The translations under genes were made by a program, and so were the position numbers. From assembly GCA_963971425.1 (NCBI GenBank), contig OZ020514.1, positions 13,955,218 to 14,019,217 on the forward strand: DNA of 64,000 bases. The letters run 5' to 3'. Origin of the DNA: Bryoerythrophyllum caledonicum. Taxonomy: Eukaryota; Streptophyta; Bryopsida; Pottiales; Pottiaceae. Of the stretch, positions 31,806-43,434 are shown one piece after another (the stretch's first letter is position 1; every line of letters starts with the position of its first letter). Under the pieces are notes generated by a model. It saw only the letters and a program-made list of their open reading frames with translations, made no database searches and had not been told where the DNA came from.

Positions 31806-34800
31806 CTAAATGTGAATGAACTTGCCTCTTAACCCTTCTAAACCATGGAGACCGAAGGCAAAATAGCTATGATACGAATGTATAAACAATCGTACCTTCT
31901 GTGCCTTGGCACCGGTAAGATGTGGCTCCAAATCCAAAGGCCAATCATCAAACTCCATGGTCTCCTTCTCTACAATAGAAGACACTCCAAATAGCGGCAC
32001 AACTCGTAATTGCTACTTGGTAGCAGAGAGGGCATTGATGCCCGTTGACTCCTCACTTACGAGATCCATAGAAAATCCCATCTCATGATGATAAAATCGG
32101 GAAAAGATATCTCGGGCATCCTCTTAGTCAAAGCCCTCGGCCAAGGCTGCAAAGACACCTTGAGCACGAAGCTCTTCAGCTGCGTGCTTCTCCAAACCAA
32201 AAAAGCTCTACTTCTTCGATCTATGTGAGATGTAGCTCCGCTCCCCCTTGACCATCAGTTTCAGCCCCCAGCACGGGTGGACGATCAAGCAAATGGCACT
32301 GAATGGAAAATTGAGGCCACAAACCCAAATAAGAGTACTGAAGTCATTGGCTTGACGCCATAAATAACAACTTTGGCTTGCTGAGAGATTCGGTGCGGCG
32401 GTGGTGCCTGTCAAATAGCCCATTGCCCGCTCTCTTTCTCATGAGCAAAAGGCTCCTCATAAGTTTGGAAAGTAGAATTGTGAATCATACCTGGACCGCG
32501 TGTCCTAAAGGTAAAAGACCTTATGAGGCACATTAACATGGGAAATGCCCCCAGACTAAAACCAACACGGTTCACCAACGCAAATGGTGGCTCATTATCA
32601 TTGAAAGCCTCCGTAGAAACACGATGATTGACCAAGATGTCATAATCTCTCGTCGCACAGGCCATTGCACTTGAGCAAGTGCAGAGGTGAGCGTAGTCAA
32701 TGATGCCATGTTGGTCCACATCCAACGTGTCCGATGGGCGTAAGATCCCAACGCCGCAACATCTACAAACGTGGAGGGACCAAGAAGGTGATGGATGTAT
32801 GTCCCATCCTCACACACCTTTGTCCCTGTATCTTTTAATGGTGGTATATTTTCAAAATGTACTCCGGTGGCGTGGATTGGTCGGTAATCCACCACTAGAT
32901 GAGCTTGAGCAAATTCCCAAAGGGACAAGATCAAGGATCATTTCAGCCACATCCAGTGTCTGCTTGTAAATGGCCTTGGCAAGGCCATCTGGCAATCACC
33001 AAGTCCACGTGACCTAACTGGCGCAGATCATCCTCACTGATCTATGTCACATCACGCGGGAGTTTGCCAAAACATCCTCGAATGGCAGAAGGTGGTAAGT
33101 GCTCCGGATACAATGCCAAAAGACATTGAATGTGATAATTGGTGGCACGGTTGGTTGCAGAGCCACTATCCATGTGGATACATGAGAGTACCTTATGCAC
33201 GGCCTCCAATTCAGCCTCGAGCCTCGTACCGATTTTGACAAATAGCTCCAAGAGAGTAATACCTTCAGTCGGTGGTTGCCACTGAATAGTCCAAGCTACT
33301 AACGAAGAGGAGGAGTTGACTAAGAATTGTGGAGCGTCAATAGCGTCTGCAATCTCCCAACTGCGATGTGTGATCTTCAACTAGGTCGTCCAAGGAGGAA
33401 GTAGATCCTTCCAATGACGTGCAAGGATCTCCACTAATTTGTGCTAGCATGATTTAGCTACCTTTGACATAAAAGCATATGTCTCCTCCAAAAGCATAGA
33501 ACCACATGGCAAATAGGATGCCAAGGAACTACACCCAAACATAGCCACGGCCATGGAAGTCACCGCGCTAGCTCCAATTACAACCAGAATGAGCTTTTTT
33601 CTGTCCTCACAAGCAAACCACCCAAGCCTAATCCAGGTCTTCTCCATCTTGTTACCCACCTTGAAACCTAGCAGATAAAGCTCTTGCTGACCCACCAAAA
33701 TATCGTTGTTGATAACGCCAGTCACAACGCACTCGAAAGATAGGTGGGACAACAATGTACTCGATCCCTTGCCAAACATCAGTTGCAACGGATGTCAAGT
33801 GTAGCCCATGGCCTTCTCCAAGCCCCCAACACATGTGACAATTAGATAAGGCTAAAGGTGTAGAGCACCTAGACCCAAATCCTAGGCTAGCTGCTTGCCA
33901 ATCATCATTGGCTGAGCCCTAGAGCCCAACATAACACGAATGAGGGTAGCTTAAGCGAGGTTGATGTCCATATGAACAACCACCATAACTCCGTTCTAAT
34001 CTACCGAGCATACCACCTCTGGAAGCACATTGCGTCGCTCCCGTGCTGACCGGGACACGTTCGATAAATAAGCCACTACAGATATCAATGATTGATCCCT
34101 AGGACTCCATAGGTGTCAAAGTGGTATTGAAAATTGCTCAGAAATTGCATCGGAAATTGCATCGGAAATTGCTCCTGCTCCCAACTTGGCCAGCATTGCC
34201 ACTAAGTCCTTCTTAGTAGGTAGAGCCGTCACTGCCTACAACACCTCCTAGGATTGCATGGGCACCTTGCACTCCAACATACAGCCCGCCAAATGCAATA
34301 CATCAATTGGTTGAAACCCGGTGTCAAAAACTGCACACCGGCAAACACTGGCATTTGTGTCACCTTACAAGCCAAGGTGACTGCAGCATCTCTAGGACTA
34401 GGAGAAATCAATGCGTCCGTGGTTGGAGTGGAAGTGGCAATAGAAGTTGCCGCATCCGCAATGCTGAATGAAAGAGGTAGCTAGGAATGACCAATGTGGT
34501 CGCAAACCCATGTCTCATGTACGGCCACTACTACTTGACATAAAGGGAAACTGTGCGGTAGTCTGAGGATGAGTGGCAACTACTGCCACCACCTCCCCTA
34601 AAGCGCCATATAAGTAGCATTCCCGAGATGAAGATGATCCATGTCCCCTCACCAGCAATCGTGGGTCTACCACTTGTCCCAAACAAGCCATCGTACTCAT
34701 CTACTTCTTCAACTTTGTGAATTCGGCTTGAAGTGTCATCACCACACCTGATCCAGCATATGAAGACCCTAGGCGCTTCTACTGGTGAAGAGAAAATCAA

Positions 34801-34900
34801 TTCTCATCACTATGGCAAGATTTGCCAAAGTAGAAGTTGGTCATACTCTTTTTTCCCTTGCACCCAACCTTCTCGCTAGACTTGGCCACCTCGATCTTGA
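31806..34900 (-). pseudogene. Gag/protease region of the second gypsy element
   Basis: Several short open frames (31,806-32,000, 32,208-32,423, 32,411-32,934, 33,042-33,380, 33,444-33,834 and 34,515-34,800) are separated by stops. Recognisable bits are weak: an aspartic-protease-like LVNHRVSTEAFNDNEPPF and a LGQVVDPRLLV-type stretch. I assign this region mainly from its place upstream of the reverse transcriptase on the same strand. No zinc knuckle was identified. Confidence 0.45.
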
Positions 34901-35471
34901 ACTTGGCCTTCACCATGCTTAGCCCTTTTTTTAGGATGTTGGAACCTAGTTTTGTAATAATTGTTGCTCTATTATCGTTTCTATATTAAAAGGATGATCT
35001 TTTTCGAAAAATGAGGATACATCCTTTTCATGTTGGTAGTTTTATTAAAACTACCGAAACTCTTTGTTAACCAAAATCTTAATTCATAAAATTGTTAAGA
35101 AGTGATCCGGGCATTGGAAACCGAAATCGGGTCCTAACGGTCATAACTCTAACCGAAACAAGATGCAACAGTCAAAACCGTATCCGGAACGGAGTAATGG
35201 TTACCAAATGACTAATAAATAGCTAGTCAAGAGAGCCTTACCTCATCTTCTTTTAAGCACAATTTTATGAGGGTTAGCAACAAGAGGAGAAAGAAAGAGA
35301 GAGCAACGAATAGAATTCTGCGGTTGAGCTTGGGAAAATCCGCGGATAGGGTTTCAACCGGATTTGGATTATGGTTAGGATTTGGTCTTAGGATTTGGTC
35401 TTAGGATTTTGGGAGCGAATGAGGAATCTACTGTGGGATCCGGGTGAGGAATTCCATTTGCAGATGCAGCC
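34901..35471. other. Spacer without recognised feature
   Basis: The sequence TGTTGGAACCTAG at about 34,937 could be the start of an old LTR, but no matching end or second copy was found. There is a short direct repeat, TTAGGATTTGGTC, at 35,371-35,405. No gene is visible. Confidence 0.35.
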
Positions 35472-36070
35472 ATGGAGAAGGGGTTGAGTAGTAAGGCAAT
35501 TGTGGAGGTTGTCGTCAACCTCAAGACAATGATAGCCATAGTGCCGAAATCCGAGAGGGACCAGAAGGCGTTGGAGGCAAACCTGAAGCGGATGGGCTGC
35601 ATGGGACTGACAACGCAGCCGTAGAGTTTTTGCGACGCCGTCATGGTGCGGGAGCTAATGGTAAGGTGGTCAAACTAATGGGATCACACTTTGCAAATCT
35701 GGAGAAGTGGACGGCGGAAGTCTAGAGCGTTGTCTAGAGGTTTTAATGAAGAAGGAAGGTATGTGTTCACGGCGAGAGTCATTCATAGATGGGAAGTTTG
35801 CGCGGAAAGCCGATCCTAAGGATGGACTCATTGTGGCGGATTGTAAGGATCCCGCGGTGAGAAATGTGATGGAGTTCTTACTCCTCAATTTGTATTCGGA
35901 TTGTCCTTCTAAGATCACCACTACGCTGGCAAACACCATCAACGGATCTTACACAGATGAGTGATGGGTAGTGTCGGGAGAGATCGTAGGGGAGTTAGAC
36001 GGGAAACTGACAATCGAGTTAGGAAAGGCCCAACCCACCCCAATCTTCTCATTTTCGTACCACCACTACG
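35472..36070 (+). pseudogene. Unrecognised coding fragment, broken
   Basis: An ATG at 35,472 opens 50 codons (MEKGLSSKAIVEVVVNLKTM) ending at a TAG (35,622). Coding character continues through 35,640-35,740 in another frame (ANGKVVKLMGSHFANLEKW) and 35,707-35,964 (DPKDGLIVADCKDPAVRN, ending in ITTTLANTINGSYTDE), up to FVYHHY at about 36,053. Frames change at least twice. GC content is higher than in the flanks. I do not recognise the family; it could be a host-gene fragment or part of an element. Confidence 0.4.
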
Positions 36071-36943
36071 GGAAATCGGCCTATAAATGACTACGGTACA
36101 AATGACTAGCCAGAAAACAATTATTACATAATTACTCACGATCTGCAGACGCTGCTCGAATCTAGCTAGTTAGCTGGCCTAGTCATTTTACAGTAATTTA
36201 AGTTTTTGCGGGTAGAGAGGTGATGAAAACCATGTGACGGCCAACAGCGTTCATATCGTCATTCTAGTATTTTCATCCATGCTTCATCCGGTAGTGTTGA
36301 CGTGGCAAGAATGTGGCTGACTAGGGTTGTGCCTTAGTGATTCATTAGTCATACGTTTGAAAAGAATTACTCTCTCACTAGAAAATAAGTAGCTAAAGTA
36401 AAAAGTGGCATACAGCTCTATGCGGGACAGATCTACACCCAAAGTCACACAGTAAGCAACAACAGAAGACATGGAGCGATCCCCAAACGAGACCTACACG
36501 TCTACACGCCTACAAAAAACCCTGCAGCCATACAAAGCAGAGGCATCACAACGTGCTCTACACCAAAAACAGGAGCACTGAAGAGCCACTCAACTCCCAA
36601 GAATTGCCGGAACCAGATAAACCTTACCTTAACCCTCTCTCACAATTAATTTTTCACAGCTATGTTATATCTTCCATCCAAAGATTTACACCTTGTTCAC
36701 TGTCGTATCATATTTCGTTACACACCTACAAGCACAGTCTAAACCCACAAACCAAAAAAATACTAGTGCCAAAAAAGAAAAAAACCTAAACACTCACCTT
36801 CTTGAGGAAGATCAACGTCACCTTGTGCAGGCTTAAACAGGAGACCACACTGAAGCACACAGGAGCTACACACGTAGAAAGCACTACCCGCCCAAGCGCC
36901 GCCCCTTCCTGCAAGAGAACATTGACGACAAACCAGGGCCCAG
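36071..36943. other. Spacer / start of the non-LTR element
   Basis: There is no convincing ORF. From about 36,480 the plus strand becomes G-poor and A/C-rich, a bias that continues through the LINE, so the 5' end of that element may lie near 36,450-36,500. Confidence 0.35.
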
Positions 36944-39041
36944 GTGCAACGTTGCGCACTCCAGACCTCGAAGGAAACGCCGCTCAACCAAGTGTCGCCC
37001 CCCCTGAAGCAGCAGAACACCGCCGAAAACCCTCGCCTAAGGAGCACAGCCGAACACTCAAACCCAAGAGAGAAACGTTGCCCGCCGCAACAACACTACG
37101 CGGTGCAGCAAGGAGCCCACTCTCAAAAGAAAGCGCCAAGCATCGGAACAACCAAACTGCCTGCAGAAAAGACGCAGCAAGTGCATGCGGAGAGTGGTGC
37201 TGAAATCTCGTTGCGCCCTACCTCAACCTCAGCCCAAGGCCGGCAAGCTACAGAGAGCAGAAGAAGCCAACGACCCTGCATTGCGGAACGGCTCATTGGT
37301 GAAAGGCCTATTTTCCACGACCGCCCCAACCTACAGCCCGACAACGACGCTCCCCACTCCAAGACACAACGCCTCCTATTCCTAGCCCAGGAAAATCCAC
37401 GGAAGACTTCAGAGATCATGCCCAGAAGAGACATGGAGAACCCGGACACCGACATAGAGATGGAGTTCCAAGAAAGAAGCCCGGACAAGACACCCAGTTC
37501 AAAAACAACAAGGAGGGAAGGCGCACCAACCAGCAGCAGCAAGAAGAAAAGAACCTCTTCAGCTGAAAAAGGTAAGTCACTCTAAACGCCTGAACTTTCA
37601 AAGTTTAAATTTTGGCTAAGATTCCCGGCTATGGAGGCCATGGCGATAGAGGAAGGGGCTGAAGAATTGTTTGGTGGAGAAACGGCAAAGGACATGATCA
37701 CGAGAGGACTCAAAGAAGAGGAAGCCATAGAGGCGTCCAAAGCAAGAGTGGCCTTCCCCCGCATCCCCCAAGTGCTATAGCCCATGGCAAGAACGGGAGT
37801 TGAAGGACAACATTACAACCTCATACAAAAACCTTTTGACATCAAAACAAGTAAGAATTCAGGGCTATCCATTGATTTCCATGTTGCCATCTTCTTTGAA
37901 ACCCCTAAAATCTCTCTCATGCATGATGATGTTAAGAATATGGTTAAGGCAAGGCTAAAAAAGATGGACATTATTCTAGGCATAGAACTCATTGATCCAA
38001 TTGCAATCCAAGGCTTAAGCATAAAAAACGAGAGAACCAAAGGGATTTGGGCAGGATGCATTATATTGCACCTCCTCAAACCGGAAATTGATGGATTGAT
38101 GCTACTCAAGGGCCTAAGGCCCTTCATTCTAACAATTGATGGAGAATGTGTAGTGGGCAAAGTATGTAAAACCTACCATGGGATTGCCAATGGCTCTAAC
38201 TTATCCGTGAAGATCAAGAGCGAAGCCTTGGTGGGAATCTCCGCGTAAGCACTCTTCAAAGAAGCACTTGGAAATACCTTCCACCGAGGACATGAGTTTG
38301 AAATATCGGGAGTACAAAAGGCCACTAATGACTCACATGCCTTCATCATTGCCACGACTCCGCAACAAGTGAAGAAGATACTATTGCACCATATCACCTT
38401 GCGTGGAGAAGTCTTGCAAGCAAGACAGGTCCTTGATATAAAAGGACCCAAAGGTACTATCAAAACTAAAGCTAAAAAGGATGCATTGACTCTTGCCCTC
38501 TGACCACTCCCCATCTTACTTTATGTGGAGAGCACTACTCGTGAAATTTATAGTCATCGGTGGAGCTAATGTAAGATCAATTTGGTTCCACCAGGACAAT
38601 AGCACCAACCACAATGGTAGTGCCAACGTCGTATGTTCTAACGCCATTGTCTATAGAACTTTTGTGAAGAAAACACATGTACTTGGTAGGAACTATGTGG
38701 ACTTCTCACCCCACCGAAGGAGCTTGGAAGGAATCGAACCACCAATCAATGAACAAGTGAAAACTTTTGGCTTTGACGACATCAACACCACAATTGTGAA
38801 CACTATATCCACCTTCAACATGCAAGAGAAGAGTGACAACATTACCAGGAGAGATATGGTGGAACTATTGGAAGAAAACAACAAGAAGATGAGGCAAGAG
38901 AATAGGGAATACACTGACAAACTATATGATGAATTGAAGATACAAATGGAAGAAATTCAAGAATCTATGCTTGCCACACTTGAAGGCATGAGAGCCTTCG
39001 CGGGCAAAGTCAACAAACCAAGACTCGAACCAAACATGTGA
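36944..39041 (+). pseudogene. Probable ORF1 of the non-LTR retrotransposon
   Basis: A basic, Pro/Ser/Lys-rich N-terminus (36,944-37,585) is followed by an unbroken-frame domain at about 37,630-38,503. This has in-frame stops at 37,778 (TAG) and 38,246 (TAA) and contains FDIKTSKNSGLSIDFHVAIF and VVGKVCKTYHGIANGSNL. The C-terminal part (38,600-39,041, shifted frame) has RNYVDFSPHRRSLEG and then a clear coiled coil, RRDMVELLEENNKKMRQENR. A basic part, a middle domain and a coiled coil would suit an RNA-binding ORF1, but I recognise no domain. Membership of the same element as ORF2 is inferred from order and strand. Confidence 0.4.
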
Positions 39042-40704
39042 CCTTCAAAGACGACATAGCAATACGTACCTACTCCTTAGTATTCTATACTACCCAATAT
39101 AATATAGACTCTCTATACAAAACTAATATGGACTATGTAGCAATATACAAGTATATAAATATCATTAATGTACACCGTATTAAAACATATACTCAATACC
39201 AAAATACATACCGCAATTAACACCTTACTCCATACTGTATTCTACAACACAAAAAATACATATACTTCCTTAAAAACACAAAATACAAACACCACATCAT
39301 ATATCAACAAAGAATAAATCATAATGCTCAATATACCAAATACCATACCAAATACCATACCAAATACCGTACAAAAAATAATCATTACATACACTATCTC
39401 CAACCTAAACATCACACAAAATATATACCAAGATGCACTTATTACTATACCCCATATATTTACAAAAACCTCACCATCAAATATATACTAAAAAGCAAAC
39501 GCACCATATGCCCAACCTACAAACACACACAAACACATTTACAAAAACATTACACTCAGAAGAATCTAAAAAAACACACAAAAACAACCACCAAAATACC
39601 CAATATTTCCTACACTTCAACTACCACTACATACATCACAAATACAAACAAAAACAAAATCACAACAAATACCATAAACAAAAACATACATACACCCATA
39701 AAGAAAAACATAATAATAATAAATAATTAAACCAAAAACATAAAAACAATCCATCCAAAAAATATATATAAACCAAAAAATAATTTAAAACAACTCACTA
39801 AAACATTGCACTACAAAAATACCCTAGATAAATACCTCCTTCTCATTAGTATTATACACGTAGTAGTTCTCATAGACATCCAACTCACTAATTCCCTGTC
39901 CGGTGGACTTGGTCTTAGTAGTGGAATGAACGGACACTTTATTCACGCCGGCCTCCTTTGGAGACCGGTGTTCTTCTTCTTCTTCTCATACACTTTAAAA
40001 CCATACATGGTACGGTCTATTATACTAATACCAAATACATTTTACACTACAAATACATTCAAAAAATACCCAATAATTATACCGTCTACCAAACATGATA
40101 TTAAAACACTTCTTCTATACAAAATACAAGTACTATACCAAATACTACTCTAACTATTATACCAAATACCAAATACCTAACACAAAAATTTATACATTTA
40201 CACACATATATATACATACACACACACATGTACACAATACTAAAATACACATACAAATACACTAAAAATATACACATACATACACAAACAAATAAAAAAA
40301 CAAATAACAAACAAACATACAAAAAAATACAAAATAAATCACATACACACATGCAGAATCCATCAAAAAAACAAACAAACACGAACAAAAAAATACAAAG
40401 AAAAATATGCGAATACATACTTAAACAAATAACCACACAAAAAACACACAACAAAAATAGAAATAAAATTAACACCATATCCACAAAAAAGAATACAATC
40501 CCACACACCAACCAAAAAACAAAAACATCCAATATGCATTATAAATTAATCAAACATACATGCACCACAAAAACAACTACAAACAAAACAACCCACCCAA
40601 ACAAAGACACACACACACCTCCAAACAAACATAACCTCAAAAACATCAAAAAACCCCAAAAAATCACACAAAAAACAAGCAACCTAAAACACGAATAAAA
40701 AGAC
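39042..40704 (+). other. A/C-rich, G-poor inter-ORF region
   Basis: The plus strand is nearly devoid of G over most of 39,200-41,200, with ACACAAAAATAC-type simple sequence. One G-containing island lies at 39,890-39,975. Long ORFs on either strand here reflect composition only. This may be an inter-ORF or 5' leader segment of the LINE. Confidence 0.5.
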
Positions 40705-40758
40705 ATGAAACCACTACTAATTTTAGGTGGAGACTTAGAAACTGACCCTTATACAAAT
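40705..40758 (+). other. Degenerate 2A-like motif
   Basis: The frame from ATG 40,705 reads LLILGGDLETDPY. It mirrors the intact LLLLGGDIETNPGP found 540 bp downstream, but the NPGP end is lost. It may be a remnant of a nested or duplicated ORF2 start. Confidence 0.5.
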
Positions 40759-41235
40759 TCGAATACGAGTATAAACACCAGTATAGATATTGAAATATAT
40801 ACTAATATAAACATAAAAAAAACACTAGTATAAATACCAACATATATACTAACACAACTACATATAAACACAACTTAAATACCCCCTTAGATACCAACAT
40901 AAATCCATATACAAATATTCTTACATATAATAATCACATACACACATGGCCAAACACAACCACAAAAATATACAAACAAACATACACACTCCTACACACC
41001 ACTAATAAAACAAAAATACCTACACAAATAAACACATGGACACATAAAAAGTTAATGACAAATACAATTACACCCACTAAAAAAATAAATAACAAAAAAA
41101 TCACTACCCATATACAAAACACAAACACCCGCCTCCCTCCAAACAAAAAAGACTTTAATAACATAACAAAGCCTCAAAAAAATATACAATGAACAAAAAC
41201 TTTAAAATACAACACTAAACATACATATCACAAAC

Positions 41236-41279
41236 TTCTTCTACTCCTAGGAGGAGACATAGAAACCAACCCGGGACCC
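41236..41279 (+). other. 2A ribosome-skipping motif at the start of LINE ORF2
   Basis: The frame reads LLLLLGGDIETNPGP and goes straight into ORF2. The core D-(V/I)-E-x-N-P-G-P is the full 2A consensus, and the Leu-rich, Gly-containing upstream part is also typical. 2A motifs make the ribosome skip the last Gly-Pro bond and are known at the N-termini of some non-LTR retrotransposon ORF2 proteins. A TGA lies in frame further upstream (about 41,187), so the present copy may not be translated through. Confidence 0.8.
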
Positions 41280-41810
41280 ATGCCTAACATACTAAAAAGA
41301 CATCCTACATCACATAAGAAAAATGCCAAAATATACTTCATACCTAATACCATAAAATTACAACCGGAATATGGACACATTGCAAAATCCTTCGCACCCT
41401 TTTTTAAAAGGACACATACATTCCACCACACACATAACACTACACACCCAAACATTGCCCAATACATACAACAAAAAAATACGCATCCACCACCCCACGT
41501 TTTATATGCCCTAGTAGTCACTACTCATCCACACACAAATGAATGAAACCATCTCCTAAATCCACAAAACTTGAACACAATTACCTGGACCAATGCACTT
41601 CTACAAACTCTACTAAACTTACAAAACCCACCAGAACAACACATTCACATTCTGCACCCTTACACAAAGTTTCTTGAAGACAACCAAAATATTATAAACC
41701 ATGAAAACTCAATACATAAGGAACTCTATGACTTTTTACATAGTCAAACTATACCTCCCTCGAATGAAACAATAAAACTAAAATTCCCTTATCTCCCTAA
41801 CAACCTCTGA
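41280..41810 (+). pseudogene. LINE ORF2, N-terminal part before element B insertion
   Basis: The frame continues from the 2A motif: KNAKIYFIPNTIKLQPEYGH, then a TGA at 41,544, then FLEDNQNIINHENS and KLKFPYLPNN. It ends at the TGA (41,808-41,810) that touches the terminus of element B. This linker region precedes the endonuclease, which is found intact in order on the other side of element B at 62,061 in the same frame. Confidence 0.7.
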
Positions 41811-42542
41811 GCGACATTTAAGTAAATGTGGACTTTAAGATGAATTCTGGACTTAGGATCAATTCTTGATATAGGAAGCAAGATCATGAGATCATACGGT
41901 CTTACCATTGGCATCAGGAATAATTTCAATAACTATAGGATTGAGCCTACTCATTACGGGTAACTGCAACATTCACTTAGGGATGAAGTTTAAAAAGGCA
42001 TCAAACAATGTAGTGGGATCTGGCGATCAAAGATACATCGCTTACATAGTGGGATCCTACAATCTAACAACACATGTAGGGCAATCAATGTAGTACACGT
42101 CAAACAAAGAAGCATTCAATTAGGCGCGGAGAATGGGGGTATGAACCACTGACAACTTTACTTATAGAGTATACTGAACAAAAGTAAGCCGCTGAAGAAC
42201 TGAATGTAGGGAAGCGGCTACATACTTTGTATTACTCGCTCAAGATACATAGCGTACATAGTAAGATCCTACGGTCTAACAATACATGTAGGGCAATCAA
42301 TGTAGTACACATCAAAAAAATAAGCATCTGGCGTGGAGAATGGGGGTAATGACTATCAAAAATATATATTCATAGAATAAACTGGATGAAATCGAACGCC
42401 AAGTTACAGAACTCAATGTAGGGAACCGACTACGTACTTCGTAACACTCGCTCAAAGTGCCACGGTTCAAGCAGTCTACGATTAAACTTTACATCCATTG
42501 GGTGCCCCCGCAGATACTCCTTCACCGAGGCGTAAGATCGCA
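41811..42542 (+). repeat. Left terminal inverted repeat of element B
   Basis: It begins GCGACATTTAAGTAAATGTG and matches the reverse complement of 61,327-62,058 nearly base for base; in the outer 96 bp I count one difference. It contains degenerate copies of the element B palindrome (42,045-42,062 and 42,258-42,276). It also holds a 61-codon ORF (41,908-42,093) present in both TIRs, which is probably not a gene. Its inner end carries a reversed copy of the 3' coding end of the second HAD domain. Confidence 0.92.
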
Positions 42543-43434
42543 AATGCCACATTTAAGTAAATCTGGACTTTTGAAAGTCTAGATTGGTCAAAGTCCAGAT
42601 TTATTGAAGGAAAATCTAACGAAATATGATATAGAGGTGCTTCGTAAGATCCTATGATCTAACAAAGATGGTCAATAAATTTTGAAAGTTAGGGTTCTAA
42701 CAAGAGAAACAATTAATAAATTGTAGGAATGTGTGATGTAGCAAGTGACCTTGCAAGGATAGGAGAATCATAGTAGAACTGACCTTGCATCACAGGTTAG
42801 GAAGATCCTACCATCACCATTTATTAGTAGTGGTAGAAGTGAGAAGAATAATGTATTTATTGCATCTACAGTGAGAAACAAACGTAGCATGTAAGCAGTT
42901 CCAGTAGAAACAGAAGTATTTGAGGGGTAATACATTATAAAGAAATTATGACATCGCCTAGGTTTATGTATAAAAGTTATCAAACAGGTGAGCATCTACA
43001 TAGGCACCTAGAAGAAGTAGGACCGTAAGATCCTGCTATCTCGCTGGAAGAGTTTTAAGGAAATTACCAGATAATTGTACTGCTTAAATTGCATCAAATG
43101 GCAGGAAAGAAACGCACCAGACTAGCAATTAACGGTAGGATCAAAAGTATCTGAAGAGAGCGCATACATTGTCGACAATTAATGCCAATGTCGAATTCAA
43201 TGCATTATAATTAAAATAGATGTAAACATTTATCATAGACAGCAAGGAGCAGTAGGATCATAGGATCCTACTATCTTGCTGGAAGAGTTCAAGAAAAAGA
43301 CGAGCGATGAGAAAACTGTGCTATCTTGCTGGAAAACTTCTACGACATCATAAGTCGTATTGTGCAAAGACATAGGATTTCGAGGAGGTGAAGGTCGCAG
43401 GATTCTATGATATTGTTGGAGGACCCTAATACCA
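42543..43434. repeat. Sub-terminal region of element B
   Basis: At 42,548 the outer terminal sequence is repeated in short form (ACATTTAAGTAAATCTGGAC), followed by a small inverted repeat, TCTGGACTTTTGAAAGTCTAGA. Palindrome relatives occur at about 42,645, 42,806, 43,022 and 43,245-43,275. There is no gene. This is the 3' flank of the DUF7869 gene. Confidence 0.6.

Larger units (their letters stand above)
29671..34900 (-). mobile_element. Second Ty3/gypsy element, truncated and decayed
   Basis: On the minus strand the order gag/protease, reverse transcriptase, RNase H, integrase can be followed from about 34,800 down to 29,671. It has many in-frame stops and a ~690-bp insertion in the reverse transcriptase. 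The integrase stops dead at the LTR border after the conserved ILGLGY, so the 3' end of this element is missing. No LTR of its own was recognised. Confidence 0.75.

Noticed and set aside
40101-41164. Hydrophobic minus-strand ORFs (Val/Cys/Phe-rich) that look like membrane proteins
   Set aside because: They arise from the reverse complement of an A/C-rich LINE segment; the sense strand carries the recognisable motifs.
41908-42093. 61-codon ORF identical in both TIRs (41,908-42,093 and 61,776-61,961)
   Set aside because: It is identical simply because the TIRs are identical; it overlaps palindrome relatives and has no start context or similarity to support a gene.
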